A DNA stretch of 38,928 nt, from contig SKKH01000084.1 in NCBI GenBank assembly GCA_007121555.1, positions 1 to 38,928 on the forward strand, written 5' to 3'. The notes under the pieces were generated by a model that saw only the letters and a list, made by a program, of their open reading frames with translations, was not told the origin of the DNA and did no database searches. A program made the position numbers and the translations under genes. Shown here in pieces: positions 15,251 to 23,483 of this stretch. Position 1 is the first letter of the stretch; every line of letters starts with the position of its first letter. This DNA is from Gemmatimonadota bacterium (GTDB taxonomy: Bacteria > Gemmatimonadota > Gemmatimonadetes > Longimicrobiales > Gaopeijiaceae).

Positions 15251-15266
15251 GCCCCCGGGCGGGGGC
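15251..15266. terminator. bidirectional GC hairpin between convergent genes
   Basis: gcccccgggcgggggc forms a 6-bp GC stem with a four-base loop in the 34-bp gap between the desaturase and lipoprotein stop codons. It lacks T-runs on either side, so it is a weak candidate. Confidence 0.4.
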
Positions 15267-15270
15267 GGGG

Positions 15271-15903
15271 TCAGTAGCCCCAGGGCGCGGGTGGGGGCTC
15301 CACGGGAGTACTCAGATCGAACTCCCTCCGGATGGAGTGACCCTGCTTCGGCCAGTGCACTCCGTAGGAAAAGGTGTCGTCGCCCACGAAGTGCATGAAC
15401 CAGAAGTTGTCGTCACGCTCAGGCAGGATCTGAGCCGTGTGCTCGTCGGCCCAGAAAATCTGTCGGTGGGGAAGCCCGGGGACCGGGGCATCACCTCCGT
15501 ACTGGGTGATCTCCTCCTCGGTCCCGTCGGGATTTCGGTGGTCGTGCTTGAGGCGGATCGTGCCCTCCTCCCTGGTCAGGAGCCAGTTTCGCGACCGGTC
15601 GTCGTCCACGTGGACCGCGATGTGGATCCGTTCGTCGGAGCACTCCCTGAAATGGGCGAGGAGCACCTCGTAGTTCCGGGTGCCCGCGTAGTGGGGCGTG
15701 GCGTGCACCACGTCACCCTGGTAGGCATTTCCGCAGTGCTCCGAAAGCCGATTCCAGAAGGCCTCCTGCTCCGGGGCGAGCTGGGCGGACGACGGGGTCT
15801 GGGCGATCGCCGCCTGAGCCTCCTCCGACGGCTGCTCGGCGCATCCGAAGGCCAGGGAAAGGGGAAGGAGCAGGGCCGAAAGGTGCGCTGGGGATCTTCG
15901 CAT
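15271..15903 (-). CDS. secreted lipoprotein of unknown function, copy 1
   Basis: This 210-residue precursor starts at ATG 15903, with AGGAG 12 bases upstream. A signal peptide ends in the lipobox LAFGC (Cys21), so the mature protein is anchored by lipid in the envelope. The body shows a conserved pattern that I associate with an uncharacterised bacterial secreted family: LSEHCGNAYQG, LAHFREC, RNWLLTREEGTIRLKHDHR, NPDGTEEEITQYGGDA and a final EFDLSTPV. The two conserved cysteines may form a disulfide. A diverged paralogue lies at 32730-33431. No catalytic motif is recognised, and the function is unknown. It is followed on the minus strand side by a DoxX-like gene 49 bp upstream. Confidence 0.8.
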   Translation of the reverse strand: MRRSPAHLSALLLPLSLAFGCAEQPSEEAQAAIAQTPSSAQLAPEQEAFWNRLSEHCGNAYQGDVVHATPHYAGTRNYEVLLAHFRECSDERIHIAVHVDDDRSRNWLLTREEGTIRLKHDHRNPDGTEEEITQYGGDAPVPGLPHRQIFWADEHTAQILPERDDNFWFMHFVGDDTFSYGVHWPKQGHSIRREFDLSTPVEPPPAPWGY

Positions 15904-15952
15904 GTTCAGAGTCTTCTCCTTCAGGGGATCAATCCGGTACTTCAACGGCCTC

Positions 15953-16324
15953 TCAACTCAGAATCACGATGCCTAGACTCATGAGCAACATCGCCGCCGC
16001 GGGAAGCGACCGCTTCAGCGGATCCCCCACCTTCAGGTGCATGGCGATGGCCCCGACCATCAGCACGGCTACCACGCCACCCGCGAGTTGCACGGGGAGG
16101 GGAAGAAACAGGCCGAGAAGCAGCACCGCTCCGGCCGCTATCTTCAGGGCTCCGACCAGGTAGAAGACCGCCTCAGGCAGGCCGTACACGGCGAACTCCT
16201 CCTTGAGGCTCGCCGCCGCACCGCCCCTGTAGGGCGTGGCCGACTTCGGCCGAAGCAACCAGACGTTCAGGAGCCCGAGGCCCACGACGACCTGCAAAGC
16301 GATCACGATCCAGTAGAGTGACAC
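15953..16324 (-). CDS. DoxX-family small membrane protein
   Basis: This 123-residue protein has four hydrophobic helices. The start is GTG 16324 with GGGAGAG about 8 bases upstream; the ORF upstream of it lacks likeness. Marks of the DoxX/DoxD-like group are GLPEAVFYLVGALKIAAG followed by VLLLGLFLPLPVQLAGG and the last helix. DoxX proteins are quinone-linked or redox-related membrane proteins, and the exact role of this one is unknown. It is divergent from another small membrane gene (66-bp gap, probably shared promoter region) and may be co-transcribed with the lipoprotein gene downstream. Confidence 0.75.
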   Translation of the reverse strand: MSLYWIVIALQVVVGLGLLNVWLLRPKSATPYRGGAAASLKEEFAVYGLPEAVFYLVGALKIAAGAVLLLGLFLPLPVQLAGGVVAVLMVGAIAMHLKVGDPLKRSLPAAAMLLMSLGIVILS

Positions 16325-16390
16325 GGGGGTACTCTCCCAGCATGGGGTGTCCGGACGGACCCTCGCAACCCGGATGGAGGAGGACCGCTC

Positions 16391-16747
16391 GTGCAATTGG
16401 CCTATCAGGCGCTTACGCTTCTATCCGTGTTGCTGTTCCTGTTCTACGGTCTGAGCTGTCTCTTCGCCGACGGGATGGCCGCCGAATTCGAGCGCTTCGG
16501 ACTGAGTCGATTCCGCAGGTTGACGGGGAGCCTGGAGGTGGGAGGCGCGCTGGGCCTGATCGCGGGCCAGTTTTTTCTTCCCGTGCTCGTGGTCAGCTCG
16601 GCGGGACTCGTCCTCCTCATGATCCTGGGCGTCGTTACGCGGATCCGGGTGAACGATCCCGCTCCCGAGGTCCTTCCCGCGTCCCTGCTCCTCATCATGA
16701 ATCTATACATCTTCTCGTATGCCGTCGGACTCGTGGGGCCGGGATAG
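16391..16747 (+). CDS. DoxX-like small membrane protein
   Basis: This is a 118-residue, four-helix membrane protein. The GTG at 16391 has an excellent GGAGGAGG 7 bases upstream, which decides the start. EFERFGLSRFRRLTGSLEV followed by GGALGLIAG is the typical loop and second helix of DoxX-like proteins. It is convergent with the M20 peptidase gene (66 bp between the stops). The role is unknown; a membrane redox or small-molecule function is inferred from the family only. Confidence 0.75.
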   Translation: MQLAYQALTLLSVLLFLFYGLSCLFADGMAAEFERFGLSRFRRLTGSLEVGGALGLIAGQFFLPVLVVSSAGLVLLMILGVVTRIRVNDPAPEVLPASLLLIMNLYIFSYAVGLVGPG

Positions 16748-16813
16748 GGGATCCACACGGTCCCGAGGGGTGACCCCAATGGCCGAGGACTCCCTCGAGG
16801 AATGCCGCGGGAA

Positions 16814-18097
16814 TCAAGGCTGGGGGGAGTCGGCCACACCCGATAGCGAGAGGGCCAGGAGGAGGACCGCCCGGGTGGCCGGAAGGGCGCTGGGCCAGTG
16901 CGCCCATTCCGAGAGGGTATGCTGATCACCGCCCTCGGAGCGCCCCACCGAGATGGAGGGGATGCCTCGGACCACTCCGGCGTTGGCATCGGTGGAACCT
17001 GAGGCCACCGGCTCGTTGGGAAGGTCGAGAAATCCGTATACGTCCTCTGCGGTCAGGATGAGCGGGTGCTGACGGCGATCAGCCAGGTCCTCCGCCGTGC
17101 CCCCGGCCGGCATCCGGTTCTCCTCTTCCATCTCCCACCGGACCCCGTGCCCATCCGCGGCCTGGGCCACCCGATCCTGAATCTCGGCCTGGAGGGAGTC
17201 CAGGAGGACCGGGTTCACCGAGCGGAGATCGACGCTGAAGGAGGCTCGTTCCGGGATGGCATTGAAGACGCTCCCGCCCCGCAGCATGCCCACGTTGTAG
17301 ACCGCGCCCCCCCGATCCTCGGGGATCTCCAGCTCGTAGATCGAGGCGATGGCGTCAGAAAGCGCCCGGGCCGGGTTCGGGCGTCCGGCGGACGTGTTCG
17401 TGTGAGATCCTTCGCCGAGGAAGTGGAACCAGCTCCAGTAGATGCCCAGGGCACCGTAAGGGATCCGTCCGAGCCCACCGTCCATGGCGATGAGCATGTC
17501 CGCCACACCTTCGTTCTCCTCCAACCAGTGGATCATCCCTCGAAGGCCGACCTCCTCCTGGGCCGTTCCAATGAAGATGAGATCTCCGGCGGTCTGGAGT
17601 CCGGTGCGTTCCAGGGCCCGGATCATGGCCAACATGTTGGCCACCGAGGCCGAGTTGTCGAAGATCCCTGGTGCCCGGAGGACCTCTCCGTCCCGCTCCA
17701 CCGCAACGTCGGTGTCGATGGGGTGCACGGTGTCCAGATGGGCGGCAAAGACCAGGGTGGGGCCGTCCGCAACTCCCTGCCGCAGGCCGACCACATTTCC
17801 GATGCCGTCGACGGAGACCTCGAGCCCCTCGGCCTCCATCTGTTCGGCCACGTAGCGCCCTCGCGCCTCCTCGAGCCCCGAGGGCGCCGGGATCTCGTTG
17901 ATGAGAATCCACTCCGCGACCTGGTTCTCGAAGTTCTCCTCGATCCACTCCAGCGCCCGATCCACATCGCTGCGCTCGAGGAGCTGAGGAGAAAAGGCCG
18001 ATTCCCCGGGGGGGAGTGTCTGGGCGTCGAGTCCGAGGGCCAGGGCCATACCCAGGAGAAGGGCGAGGCTGGAGAGAGACCGAAGGGAGGGGAGCAC
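16814..18097 (-). CDS. exported M20-family zinc peptidase
   Basis: This is a 427-residue precursor if GTG 18097 is used; that start gives a clean signal peptide (hydrophobic SSLALLLGMALALGL then DAQ). The frame is open to 18229, so the start is uncertain. The di-zinc peptidase ligands are visible: His120 and Asp122 in AAHLDTVHP, Asp147 in GIFDNSAS, Glu181/Glu182 in GTAQEEVG, Asp206 in AMDGG and His393 in GGDQHTLSE. A dimerisation insert, including the GSHTNTSAG region, lies between. Overall it resembles peptidase T-like aminopeptidases that trim small peptides, here outside the cytoplasm. It is divergent from the CHAT gene across 230 bp. Confidence 0.85.
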   Translation of the reverse strand: MLPSLRSLSSLALLLGMALALGLDAQTLPPGESAFSPQLLERSDVDRALEWIEENFENQVAEWILINEIPAPSGLEEARGRYVAEQMEAEGLEVSVDGIGNVVGLRQGVADGPTLVFAAHLDTVHPIDTDVAVERDGEVLRAPGIFDNSASVANMLAMIRALERTGLQTAGDLIFIGTAQEEVGLRGMIHWLEENEGVADMLIAMDGGLGRIPYGALGIYWSWFHFLGEGSHTNTSAGRPNPARALSDAIASIYELEIPEDRGGAVYNVGMLRGGSVFNAIPERASFSVDLRSVNPVLLDSLQAEIQDRVAQAADGHGVRWEMEEENRMPAGGTAEDLADRRQHPLILTAEDVYGFLDLPNEPVASGSTDANAGVVRGIPSISVGRSEGGDQHTLSEWAHWPSALPATRAVLLLALSLSGVADSPQP

Positions 18098-18327
18098 GAG
18101 GGGCCTTGGGAATATGGGAAGCAGGGAATCTGACTCCCACACCAGTGAGGAGAGTCCTGGATTCGCCGGCATTCCTGATCCGGCGCATCCCGCACTCACC
18201 AGACTAGAATCGGGTCGTGGGAGCGGCAAGGACCGAAATCATTGTGTTTCGTGGACTCACTCCTTAGCTAGGAATCATGGGAGGAGAGGACGCGCTCCTC
18301 GAGTGGACGTTTCCCAGGGGGATCTGG

Positions 18328-20085
18328 ATGAGCCGGAGCTACACCGATGTGGATCTCGACCTCACTCCCGGCACGGAGGACTGGGAGATCCGCCTCACCA
18401 CCCCGCGAAGCCGGGCCAGGGGCACCTTCCGCAACCCTCTCAGCGATGAGGAGATCGAGATCCTGGGTCTCACTGCCGTGCGGGGGCGAAGGAGCACCCG
18501 TTCGGCCTCGAGGCGGGATCTGGAGCGGGCCAAGGACTTCGGAGGACGTCTGTTCGATGCCCTCTTCCAGGACGAACTCCTGGAGAGCTACCGGGAGACC
18601 CTGGCCCAGGTAGCCGGAGATGAGACCCGCAGCCTTCGCATCCGGCTGAGGCTCCAGGACAGCCCGGAGTTGGCCTCCATTCCCTGGGAATTCCTCTACG
18701 ACCGGAGGCAGGACCGCTTCCTGGCTCTGGAGTTCCAGACCCCCGTGGTCCGATACATCGAGTTGCCCCTCGCCGTCGATCCACCGGACGTGACCCTTCC
18801 CCTCCGGATCCTCGTCATGATCTCGAGTCCGCAGGGCGTCACCTCGCTCGACGGGGAAGGGGAGTGGGCCCTCCTGAATCAGGCGATGGCGGATCTGGTT
18901 GCCAGTGGATCGGTGGTCCTGGACCGCATCGAGCACCCAACGCTGGCGGCCCTGCGCTGGAAGCTCAAGGGTGCCGGGTATCACGTGTTCCACTTCATCG
19001 GACACGGGGGCGTGTCGCCCGACGACGGCCGCGGCTTCCTGATCCTGGAGGATGCCGATGGCGACCCCGACGAAGTGGACGCCGAGACGATGGCAGGCGT
19101 CCTGGCCGGAGAGCGATCCCTCCGTCTGGCGGTCCTGAACGCCTGCGAGGGGGGGCGGTCCGACGCCAGCGACGTCTTCACCGGCACGGCGCAGAGCCTG
19201 ATCCGCCAGGACCTCTCCGCAGTCCTGGCCATGCAGTTCGAGATCTCCGATACCGCCGCGGTGGCCCTGACCCACGACTTCTATCAGGCCCTCGCCCTCG
19301 GCGACACGGTGGAAGAGGCGGTGACCGAGGCCCGGAGGGGGCTTCGGCTCGTTCAACGTAACTCCGTGGAGTGGGCGACCCCCGTACTCTACATCCGCCG
19401 GGGCGATGGCCACCTCTTCCGGATTCGGGAACGCACCCAGAAAGGGGCGCAGGCCACGGTCCCGCCCAGTTATCCCACTCGAGAAACTGCGCCCGCAAAA
19501 GGGGATGAGTCACCCCGTTCCAGAGAGGCGGCCCGGGCCCTGGCCGACGTCGCCCCAGCCCCGGCCCCCCCTGCTCCTCAAGCTCGATCCGAAGCGCCTC
19601 GAACTCCTCCCGTCAGGGCCGAACCCACGCCCAGAAGGTGGTTCCGTCGAACACGGACCGGGCTCGCGGCCGTGGGAGGCCTGTTCATCCTTCTCGTCGG
19701 AATCGAGATGTGTTCCGACGATCTGGTCGTCTACCCCGACGCCGCCGTGCCGGGATGGGACTCCGACCTCCCCTTCCTGGACGAGGGCTTCAGCCCGGGG
19801 AGCCCTCCACTGATGGGCAGTCTAGCCACGGGCCAACGGGATCGGCATCAGGTGTACCTCACGGAGGGGCTCGTCTACCTGCTCACGGGATCCTGTGGCG
19901 AGGGTTGCCGGGATCTGGATTTGAGCCTCAGCTGGATGGGCGATCAGATCAGTTACGATTTCAGCATCTCGACCGCTCCCTCGATCCAGCTGGTTCCGCT
20001 CTGGCCGGGTTACTACGAGCTGGAGGTCCACATGGTGGACTGCGCCGCCCCCACGTGCAGCTACGAGGTCTACACCTACTACTGA
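18328..20085 (+). CDS. membrane-anchored CHAT-domain caspase-like protein
   Basis: This is a 585-residue protein. ATG 18328 is preferred because AGGGGG lies 6 bases upstream and the family begins near this point; ATG 18277 adds 17 residues. The N-terminal half is a CHAT (caspase-HetF) domain with GGRLFDALF, LRIRLRLQD, IPWEFLYDRRQDRFLALE, the catalytic His226 in HVFHFIGHGG and Cys273 in VLNACEGG, then VLAMQFEISD and SVEWATPVLYIR. A proline- and charge-rich linker follows, then one membrane helix (about 446-465). The last 120 residues have PPC-like beta-strand style, four cysteines and many aromatic residues. The predicted topology puts the protease in the cytoplasm and the tail outside. No partner gene such as a TPR activator or gasdermin is adjacent. 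Confidence 0.85.
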   Translation: MSRSYTDVDLDLTPGTEDWEIRLTTPRSRARGTFRNPLSDEEIEILGLTAVRGRRSTRSASRRDLERAKDFGGRLFDALFQDELLESYRETLAQVAGDETRSLRIRLRLQDSPELASIPWEFLYDRRQDRFLALEFQTPVVRYIELPLAVDPPDVTLPLRILVMISSPQGVTSLDGEGEWALLNQAMADLVASGSVVLDRIEHPTLAALRWKLKGAGYHVFHFIGHGGVSPDDGRGFLILEDADGDPDEVDAETMAGVLAGERSLRLAVLNACEGGRSDASDVFTGTAQSLIRQDLSAVLAMQFEISDTAAVALTHDFYQALALGDTVEEAVTEARRGLRLVQRNSVEWATPVLYIRRGDGHLFRIRERTQKGAQATVPPSYPTRETAPAKGDESPRSREAARALADVAPAPAPPAPQARSEAPRTPPVRAEPTPRRWFRRTRTGLAAVGGLFILLVGIEMCSDDLVVYPDAAVPGWDSDLPFLDEGFSPGSPPLMGSLATGQRDRHQVYLTEGLVYLLTGSCGEGCRDLDLSLSWMGDQISYDFSISTAPSIQLVPLWPGYYELEVHMVDCAAPTCSYEVYTYY

Positions 20086-20087
20086 GT

Positions 20088-20561
20088 TCAGGGCCTGGAC
20101 CTCACCGCGTCCAGGCTGTAGCGACCCGGCCCCGAGAGGAAAAAGTACAGCCCGAGCGGCACGTAGATCATGAGCATGTGACGAGGCAGGAGGCTGCCGG
20201 CATTCAGCCAGGCCACAGCGATGCTCAGGAAGATGAGGGTGCTCACCCCGGCCGAAAGCCGGTTGAAGAGCCCGACCATGAGGAGCGCCCCGAAAACGAG
20301 CTCGGCCCAGGGGAGGGCGTAGCCGTAGGGGGCCGCGATGATGTCCGGAAGCCACGCCGGGTTGCGCCCCTGGAAGAAATCTCCCCGGTAGAAGGTGCCC
20401 GGGCCTCCGGTCCAGTCCTCCACCACCTTCCCCCAGCCCTGGTGGAACAGAAACCACCCCAGGGCGATCCGGGTGAGCCCCTTGGCGAGCTCGACCGGGG
20501 CAGTCGAGGAGCGGCCGTAGGGATCGGTGAGGGTGTGGCTTGTCGACGGAAATGAGGTCAT
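20088..20561 (-). CDS. DoxX-family membrane protein
   Basis: This is a 157-residue protein with four helices. The start ATG 20561 has GGAGA 5 bases upstream. Family marks are LTRIALGWFLFHQGWGKVV near the start, PWAELVFGALLMVGLFNRLS in the middle, and the last helix MLMIYVPLGLYFFLSGPG. It resembles the TQO small-subunit DoxD/DoxX type more than the two other small DoxX genes in this window. Its stop lies 2 bp from the stop of the CHAT gene, tail to tail, with no room for a terminator. Function beyond membrane redox association is unknown. Confidence 0.85.
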   Translation of the reverse strand: MTSFPSTSHTLTDPYGRSSTAPVELAKGLTRIALGWFLFHQGWGKVVEDWTGGPGTFYRGDFFQGRNPAWLPDIIAAPYGYALPWAELVFGALLMVGLFNRLSAGVSTLIFLSIAVAWLNAGSLLPRHMLMIYVPLGLYFFLSGPGRYSLDAVRSRP

Positions 20562-20871
20562 GGGGTCTCCATTCAGGGGAACGCGGTGGGATGCGGCAGG
20601 CCACGCCTTGGACGGACAGGGTCGAGGAGGCCCCTGCAGCACGGCCCAACGCTCCCACAGGACCACATCCGCGGCGAAGACACAAGACGGAGCCCTCTCG
20701 GCCGCGCTCGGTATCCCGGCCGGACGGCTCCTTCGCAGGACTTCGGATGCAGCTCCCCGCTGGGACCTTGCTCTGAAGGCCTCTGACTGGCCCGCAGTGG
20801 CTCGATCCCTCACTTTGACGATCGGAAGCGACGATCGGGAACCTCTTCACCCTTCCATCCAGGACGTGTTC
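20562..20871. promoter_or_regulatory. divergent intergenic region (310 bp)
   Basis: No supported gene lies here; open frames crossing it have no family likeness. It must hold the promoters of the DoxX gene (minus) and the amidohydrolase gene (plus). A TTGACG box at 20815-20820 resembles a -35 element, but no good -10 follows at 17 bases. The box overlaps a direct repeat GACGATCGG at 20817 and 20830 (13-bp spacing), which could be an operator. Confidence 0.35.
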
Positions 20872-22146
20872 ATGCGCCTCCTCTCGTACGTGGCTCTTCT
20901 GGCGACTCTCGTCGCCGCCTGTGGGGAATCTCCACCCGCCAACGACGATCCCGGGACCCCGGCCGACCCGGCGCAGGATCCAGGGGCGGAGGTCCGGGTC
21001 CAGGCCTTCACCGACGCTCGCATCTTCGACGGCACTGGAGGCCCGCTCATCGACGATGGAGTCGTGCTCATACGCGGAGGGGTGATTTCCGAGGTCGGGA
21101 CTGCCGGTGAGGTATCGATCCCGGACGAGGCCGAGGTCGTGGAGCTGGGCGGACGTTTTCTCATGCCCGGATTGATCAACACCCATGGTCATGTGGGCCC
21201 GGGGGGAGACCGGTCCGATGTGGGCGAGCAACTCGAGATCTACAGTCACTACGGGGTCACCACCGTCCTGAGTCTCGGGGACGACGCGGAGGTGCCCCCC
21301 GGTGAACGATGGAGTCCGGGCTTGAATCGAGCCCGTCTCTTCGTCTCCGGGCCCAGCCTCAGCCCCGAGTCCCCCGAGGACGCCGAGGCCGAGGTGGCCC
21401 GGGTGGTGGAGATGGGGGCCGACTGGGTGAAGATGCATGTGAACTCGCCCCAGAGTCGGGAGACCTACCCCCAGGTCATCGCCGCCGCTCGCGAACGGAT
21501 CATGCCGGTGGCCATCCACATCGAGGAGCTGGACGACGCGAAGGGCGTCCTCGAGGCAGGGGCGACCCTCCTGGGGCACAGCGTCCGGGATACCGAGGTC
21601 GACGATGAACTCATCGAGGCGATGAGGGAGCGGAGCGTCTGCCTGGTGCCCACCCTCACCCGGGAGCTCTCCACCTTCGTCTACGCGGACCGGCCGGACT
21701 TCTTCGACGATCCCTTCTTCCTTGACCGCTCCGCCCCGGAGGACCTGGACGACTTCCTGACCCCGGAACGCCAGGCCCAGGCCGAGAGCGAGAGCGCCCA
21801 GTACTGGCGTGACGCCCTCCCCCTGGCCAAGGAGAACATGGTTCGCCTGCACCAGGCGGGAGTCGGGATCGCCATGGGCACGGATTCCGGGCCCAGCGGT
21901 CGCTTCCAGGGGTATTTCGAGCACCTGGAGATGGAGATGATGGTGGATGCCGGAATGTCTCCCGAGGACGTCCTGATCTCGGCCACCGGAGAGGCCGCTC
22001 GATGCATGGGGCTGGAGGGGGTCCTGGGGACGATCCGGCCCGGGGTGTGGGCCGACCTGTTGTCGCTGGATGCGGATCCCCGGGACGACATCCTGAACAC
22101 CCGCGCCATCCATGGGGTCTGGACCGCCGGCAACCGGGTGCGGTAG
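20872..22146 (+). CDS. amidohydrolase-family lipoprotein (imidazolonepropionase/prolidase-like)
   Basis: This is a 424-residue precursor. The start ATG 20872 has AGGA 7 bases upstream. A short signal ends in LVAAC (Cys17), predicting an envelope lipoprotein. The metal-dependent amidohydrolase site is complete: His105 and His107 in INTHGHVG, Lys187 (likely carbamylated) in DWVKMHV, His216 in AIHIEE, His236 in LLGHSV and Asp338 in MGTDSG. The tail [15 protein letters not shown] is the usual closing strand. Enzymes of this group hydrolyse cyclic amides, dipeptides or esters; the substrate is unknown. It is followed by the BNR remnant and ThiS-like gene 38 bp downstream on the same strand. Confidence 0.9.
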   Translation: MRLLSYVALLATLVAACGESPPANDDPGTPADPAQDPGAEVRVQAFTDARIFDGTGGPLIDDGVVLIRGGVISEVGTAGEVSIPDEAEVVELGGRFLMPGLINTHGHVGPGGDRSDVGEQLEIYSHYGVTTVLSLGDDAEVPPGERWSPGLNRARLFVSGPSLSPESPEDAEAEVARVVEMGADWVKMHVNSPQSRETYPQVIAAARERIMPVAIHIEELDDAKGVLEAGATLLGHSVRDTEVDDELIEAMRERSVCLVPTLTRELSTFVYADRPDFFDDPFFLDRSAPEDLDDFLTPERQAQAESESAQYWRDALPLAKENMVRLHQAGVGIAMGTDSGPSGRFQGYFEHLEMEMMVDAGMSPEDVLISATGEAARCMGLEGVLGTIRPGVWADLLSLDADPRDDILNTRAIHGVWTAGNRVR

Positions 22147-22184
22147 CGCCCGAAGTTCCAAGCACGAGATCGGAGGAGGCAGCG

Positions 22185-22385
22185 ATGTCCACACTTCGCC
22201 TGCTGGTCGGTACCCGAGAGGGAGCCTTCATCCTCACCTCGCAGGGCGATCGACGCCGGTGGACCCTCAAGGGGCCCCTGTTCGGAGTTCCCCTCTTCGC
22301 CTCGAGCGACGAGGGGGACTCCCGGACCGCGATTGCCGACCACCTTCCCCGGATCCACTCAGTGGAGGTCCAGACGATCCCATGA
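22185..22385 (+). pseudogene. internally deleted remnant of a BNR/WD40-like propeller gene (66 codons)
   Basis: A strong GGAGGAGG lies 6 bases before ATG 22185. The first ~35 residues ([17 protein letters not shown]) match the usual start of a BNR-repeat 'exo-alpha-sialidase-like' protein of about 350 residues. The last ~30 ([10 protein letters not shown] then [14 protein letters not shown]) match the usual final blade and end of the same family. All middle blades are missing, and the join is in frame. The stop overlaps the ThiS-like start (ATGA), the arrangement expected for the intact gene pair. So it looks like a clean in-frame deletion product that keeps translational coupling. Recognition of both ends is from memory of the family and needs alignment. 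Confidence 0.65.
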
Positions 22386-22681
22386 ATCCGGAAGCGCCCG
22401 AAGGTGCGCGGGGAACAGAGCTCGCCGGGGTTTCGGGTGAGGTGAGAGTGAGCCTGGGACAGGAGGCCTCGCTGGCCGATGTGATCGATGAGCTGGAGAC
22501 CCGGTTTCCGGCCCTGGCCGAAACGATTCGAGAGCACGGCCTGGGGCGACGTCGGGCCTACATCCGCTTCTTCGCCGGGGGGCATGACCTCTCCCATGAG
22601 GACCTGACCGACCCTCTTCCCACAGATGTGGCCGAAGGGAGGGTGCCGCTGACGGTGGTGGGTGCCATCGCCGGAGGCTGA
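22382..22681 (+). CDS. MoaD/ThiS-family ubiquitin-like protein
   Basis: This 99-residue beta-grasp protein has the functional C-terminal Gly-Gly tail ([10 protein letters not shown]). ThiS/MoaD proteins are adenylated at this tail and carry sulfur or act as protein modifiers. Other marks are [19 protein letters not shown] and the loop before [12 protein letters not shown]. The start ATG 22382 overlaps the stop of the BNR remnant by 4 bp. No MoaE, ThiF or thiamine gene lies nearby, so the sulfur acceptor is unknown. In other genomes ThiS-like genes of this style sit beside BNR-propeller genes (my recollection), which supports the reading of the remnant upstream. Confidence 0.82.
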   Translation: MNPEAPEGARGTELAGVSGEVRVSLGQEASLADVIDELETRFPALAETIREHGLGRRRAYIRFFAGGHDLSHEDLTDPLPTDVAEGRVPLTVVGAIAGG

Positions 22682-22773
22682 TCCCCGGCTGACCGCCGCG
22701 AGAGGGCGCGCGAGGGACGGAATCGGTCCCATGGCCCGGGAGCCCACTCCGGTCCGTGGCAGGACCCACCTTG

Positions 22774-23256
22774 TCAGGACTCCCGTTCAGGGCCCTCCCG
22801 GTAGTCCACTGCGCGGAGCCCACCCTGCGGATCTCGAAGGAAGGTCTCCGCCCCCGGGACCACATCGGTGTTCTGGGCCGAGACGCACCGCCACCCCGCC
22901 TCTCCCAAGCTCACCACGAACGAGAAGATCGTGACCCTGCGGCCCGGGCGGGGGAGATCCTCCCGTCCCGTCTGCCCTTCGAGGATCACCCTTCCGTGGA
23001 CCACGGCGATGCCGGGGGTGAGCCGGCGAAGCTTCACCTTCCCGAGGGTGAGCCGCGAGTCGCTGAAGATGCGTTCCAGGCCGTAGGCGTGGGCCTCGCG
23101 GATCGCCTCCCGGTCCGTCCACCAGATGCCCGTCACATTCACGAAGTCGGCGTCCTCCTCGAAGAGCGCGGCGATTCCGTCCGGGTCGCGGTCGTTCCAC
23201 GCCTCGACGAAGAGCTGGGGAATCTGGTCCGGGGACTCGGCGACTGGTGCGTTCAT
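22774..23256 (-). CDS. NTF2/SnoaL-like protein (SgcJ/EcaC type)
   Basis: This is a 160-residue protein of the cone-shaped alpha+beta barrel fold. The start is ATG 23256; the open frame upstream lacks similarity. Typical marks are IPQLFVEAWNDRDPDGIAAL, then FEEDADFVNVTGIWW and REAIREAH, and the closing strand GWRCVSAQNTDVVPG. Members bind or convert small molecules, or act as stress-related accessory proteins; no clear catalytic residues can be assigned. It is convergent with the ThiS-like gene and divergent from the SixA-like gene across 227 bp. Confidence 0.8.
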   Translation of the reverse strand: MNAPVAESPDQIPQLFVEAWNDRDPDGIAALFEEDADFVNVTGIWWTDREAIREAHAYGLERIFSDSRLTLGKVKLRRLTPGIAVVHGRVILEGQTGREDLPRPGRRVTIFSFVVSLGEAGWRCVSAQNTDVVPGAETFLRDPQGGLRAVDYREGPERES

Positions 23257-23483
23257 GGAGTGAAGGGGCCTGGGTATGATGGGTTGGGAAGATAGGGCGA
23301 TCGATGGCGGGAGAGCCCGACGTCGCCCGCGAAGCTCGTACGAGGGTGCCGTGGTGGGACCGGTTCGAAGGGGGGCGCCGGGGGGGTCTTGAAGGCATCC
23401 GATCACGCCTCGCCCCCATTGATCGTCGGCATCCACTCACCCACGTTGAACCTTGCGCTCACCTCCCACCTCGAGAGCCGACC

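Noticed and set aside
18328-20085. CHAT protein as part of a CRISPR type III-E (Craspase) system
   Set aside because: No CRISPR array, gRAMP or cas gene in the window.
20815-20843. Sigma-70 promoter before the amidohydrolase gene
   Set aside because: TTGACG is a fair -35, but no acceptable -10 follows at 16-18 bases, so it is mentioned only inside the intergenic entry.
19822-22194. 790-codon minus-strand frame covering the amidohydrolase gene
   Set aside because: Runs antisense through two well-supported genes; composition typical of an antisense artefact.
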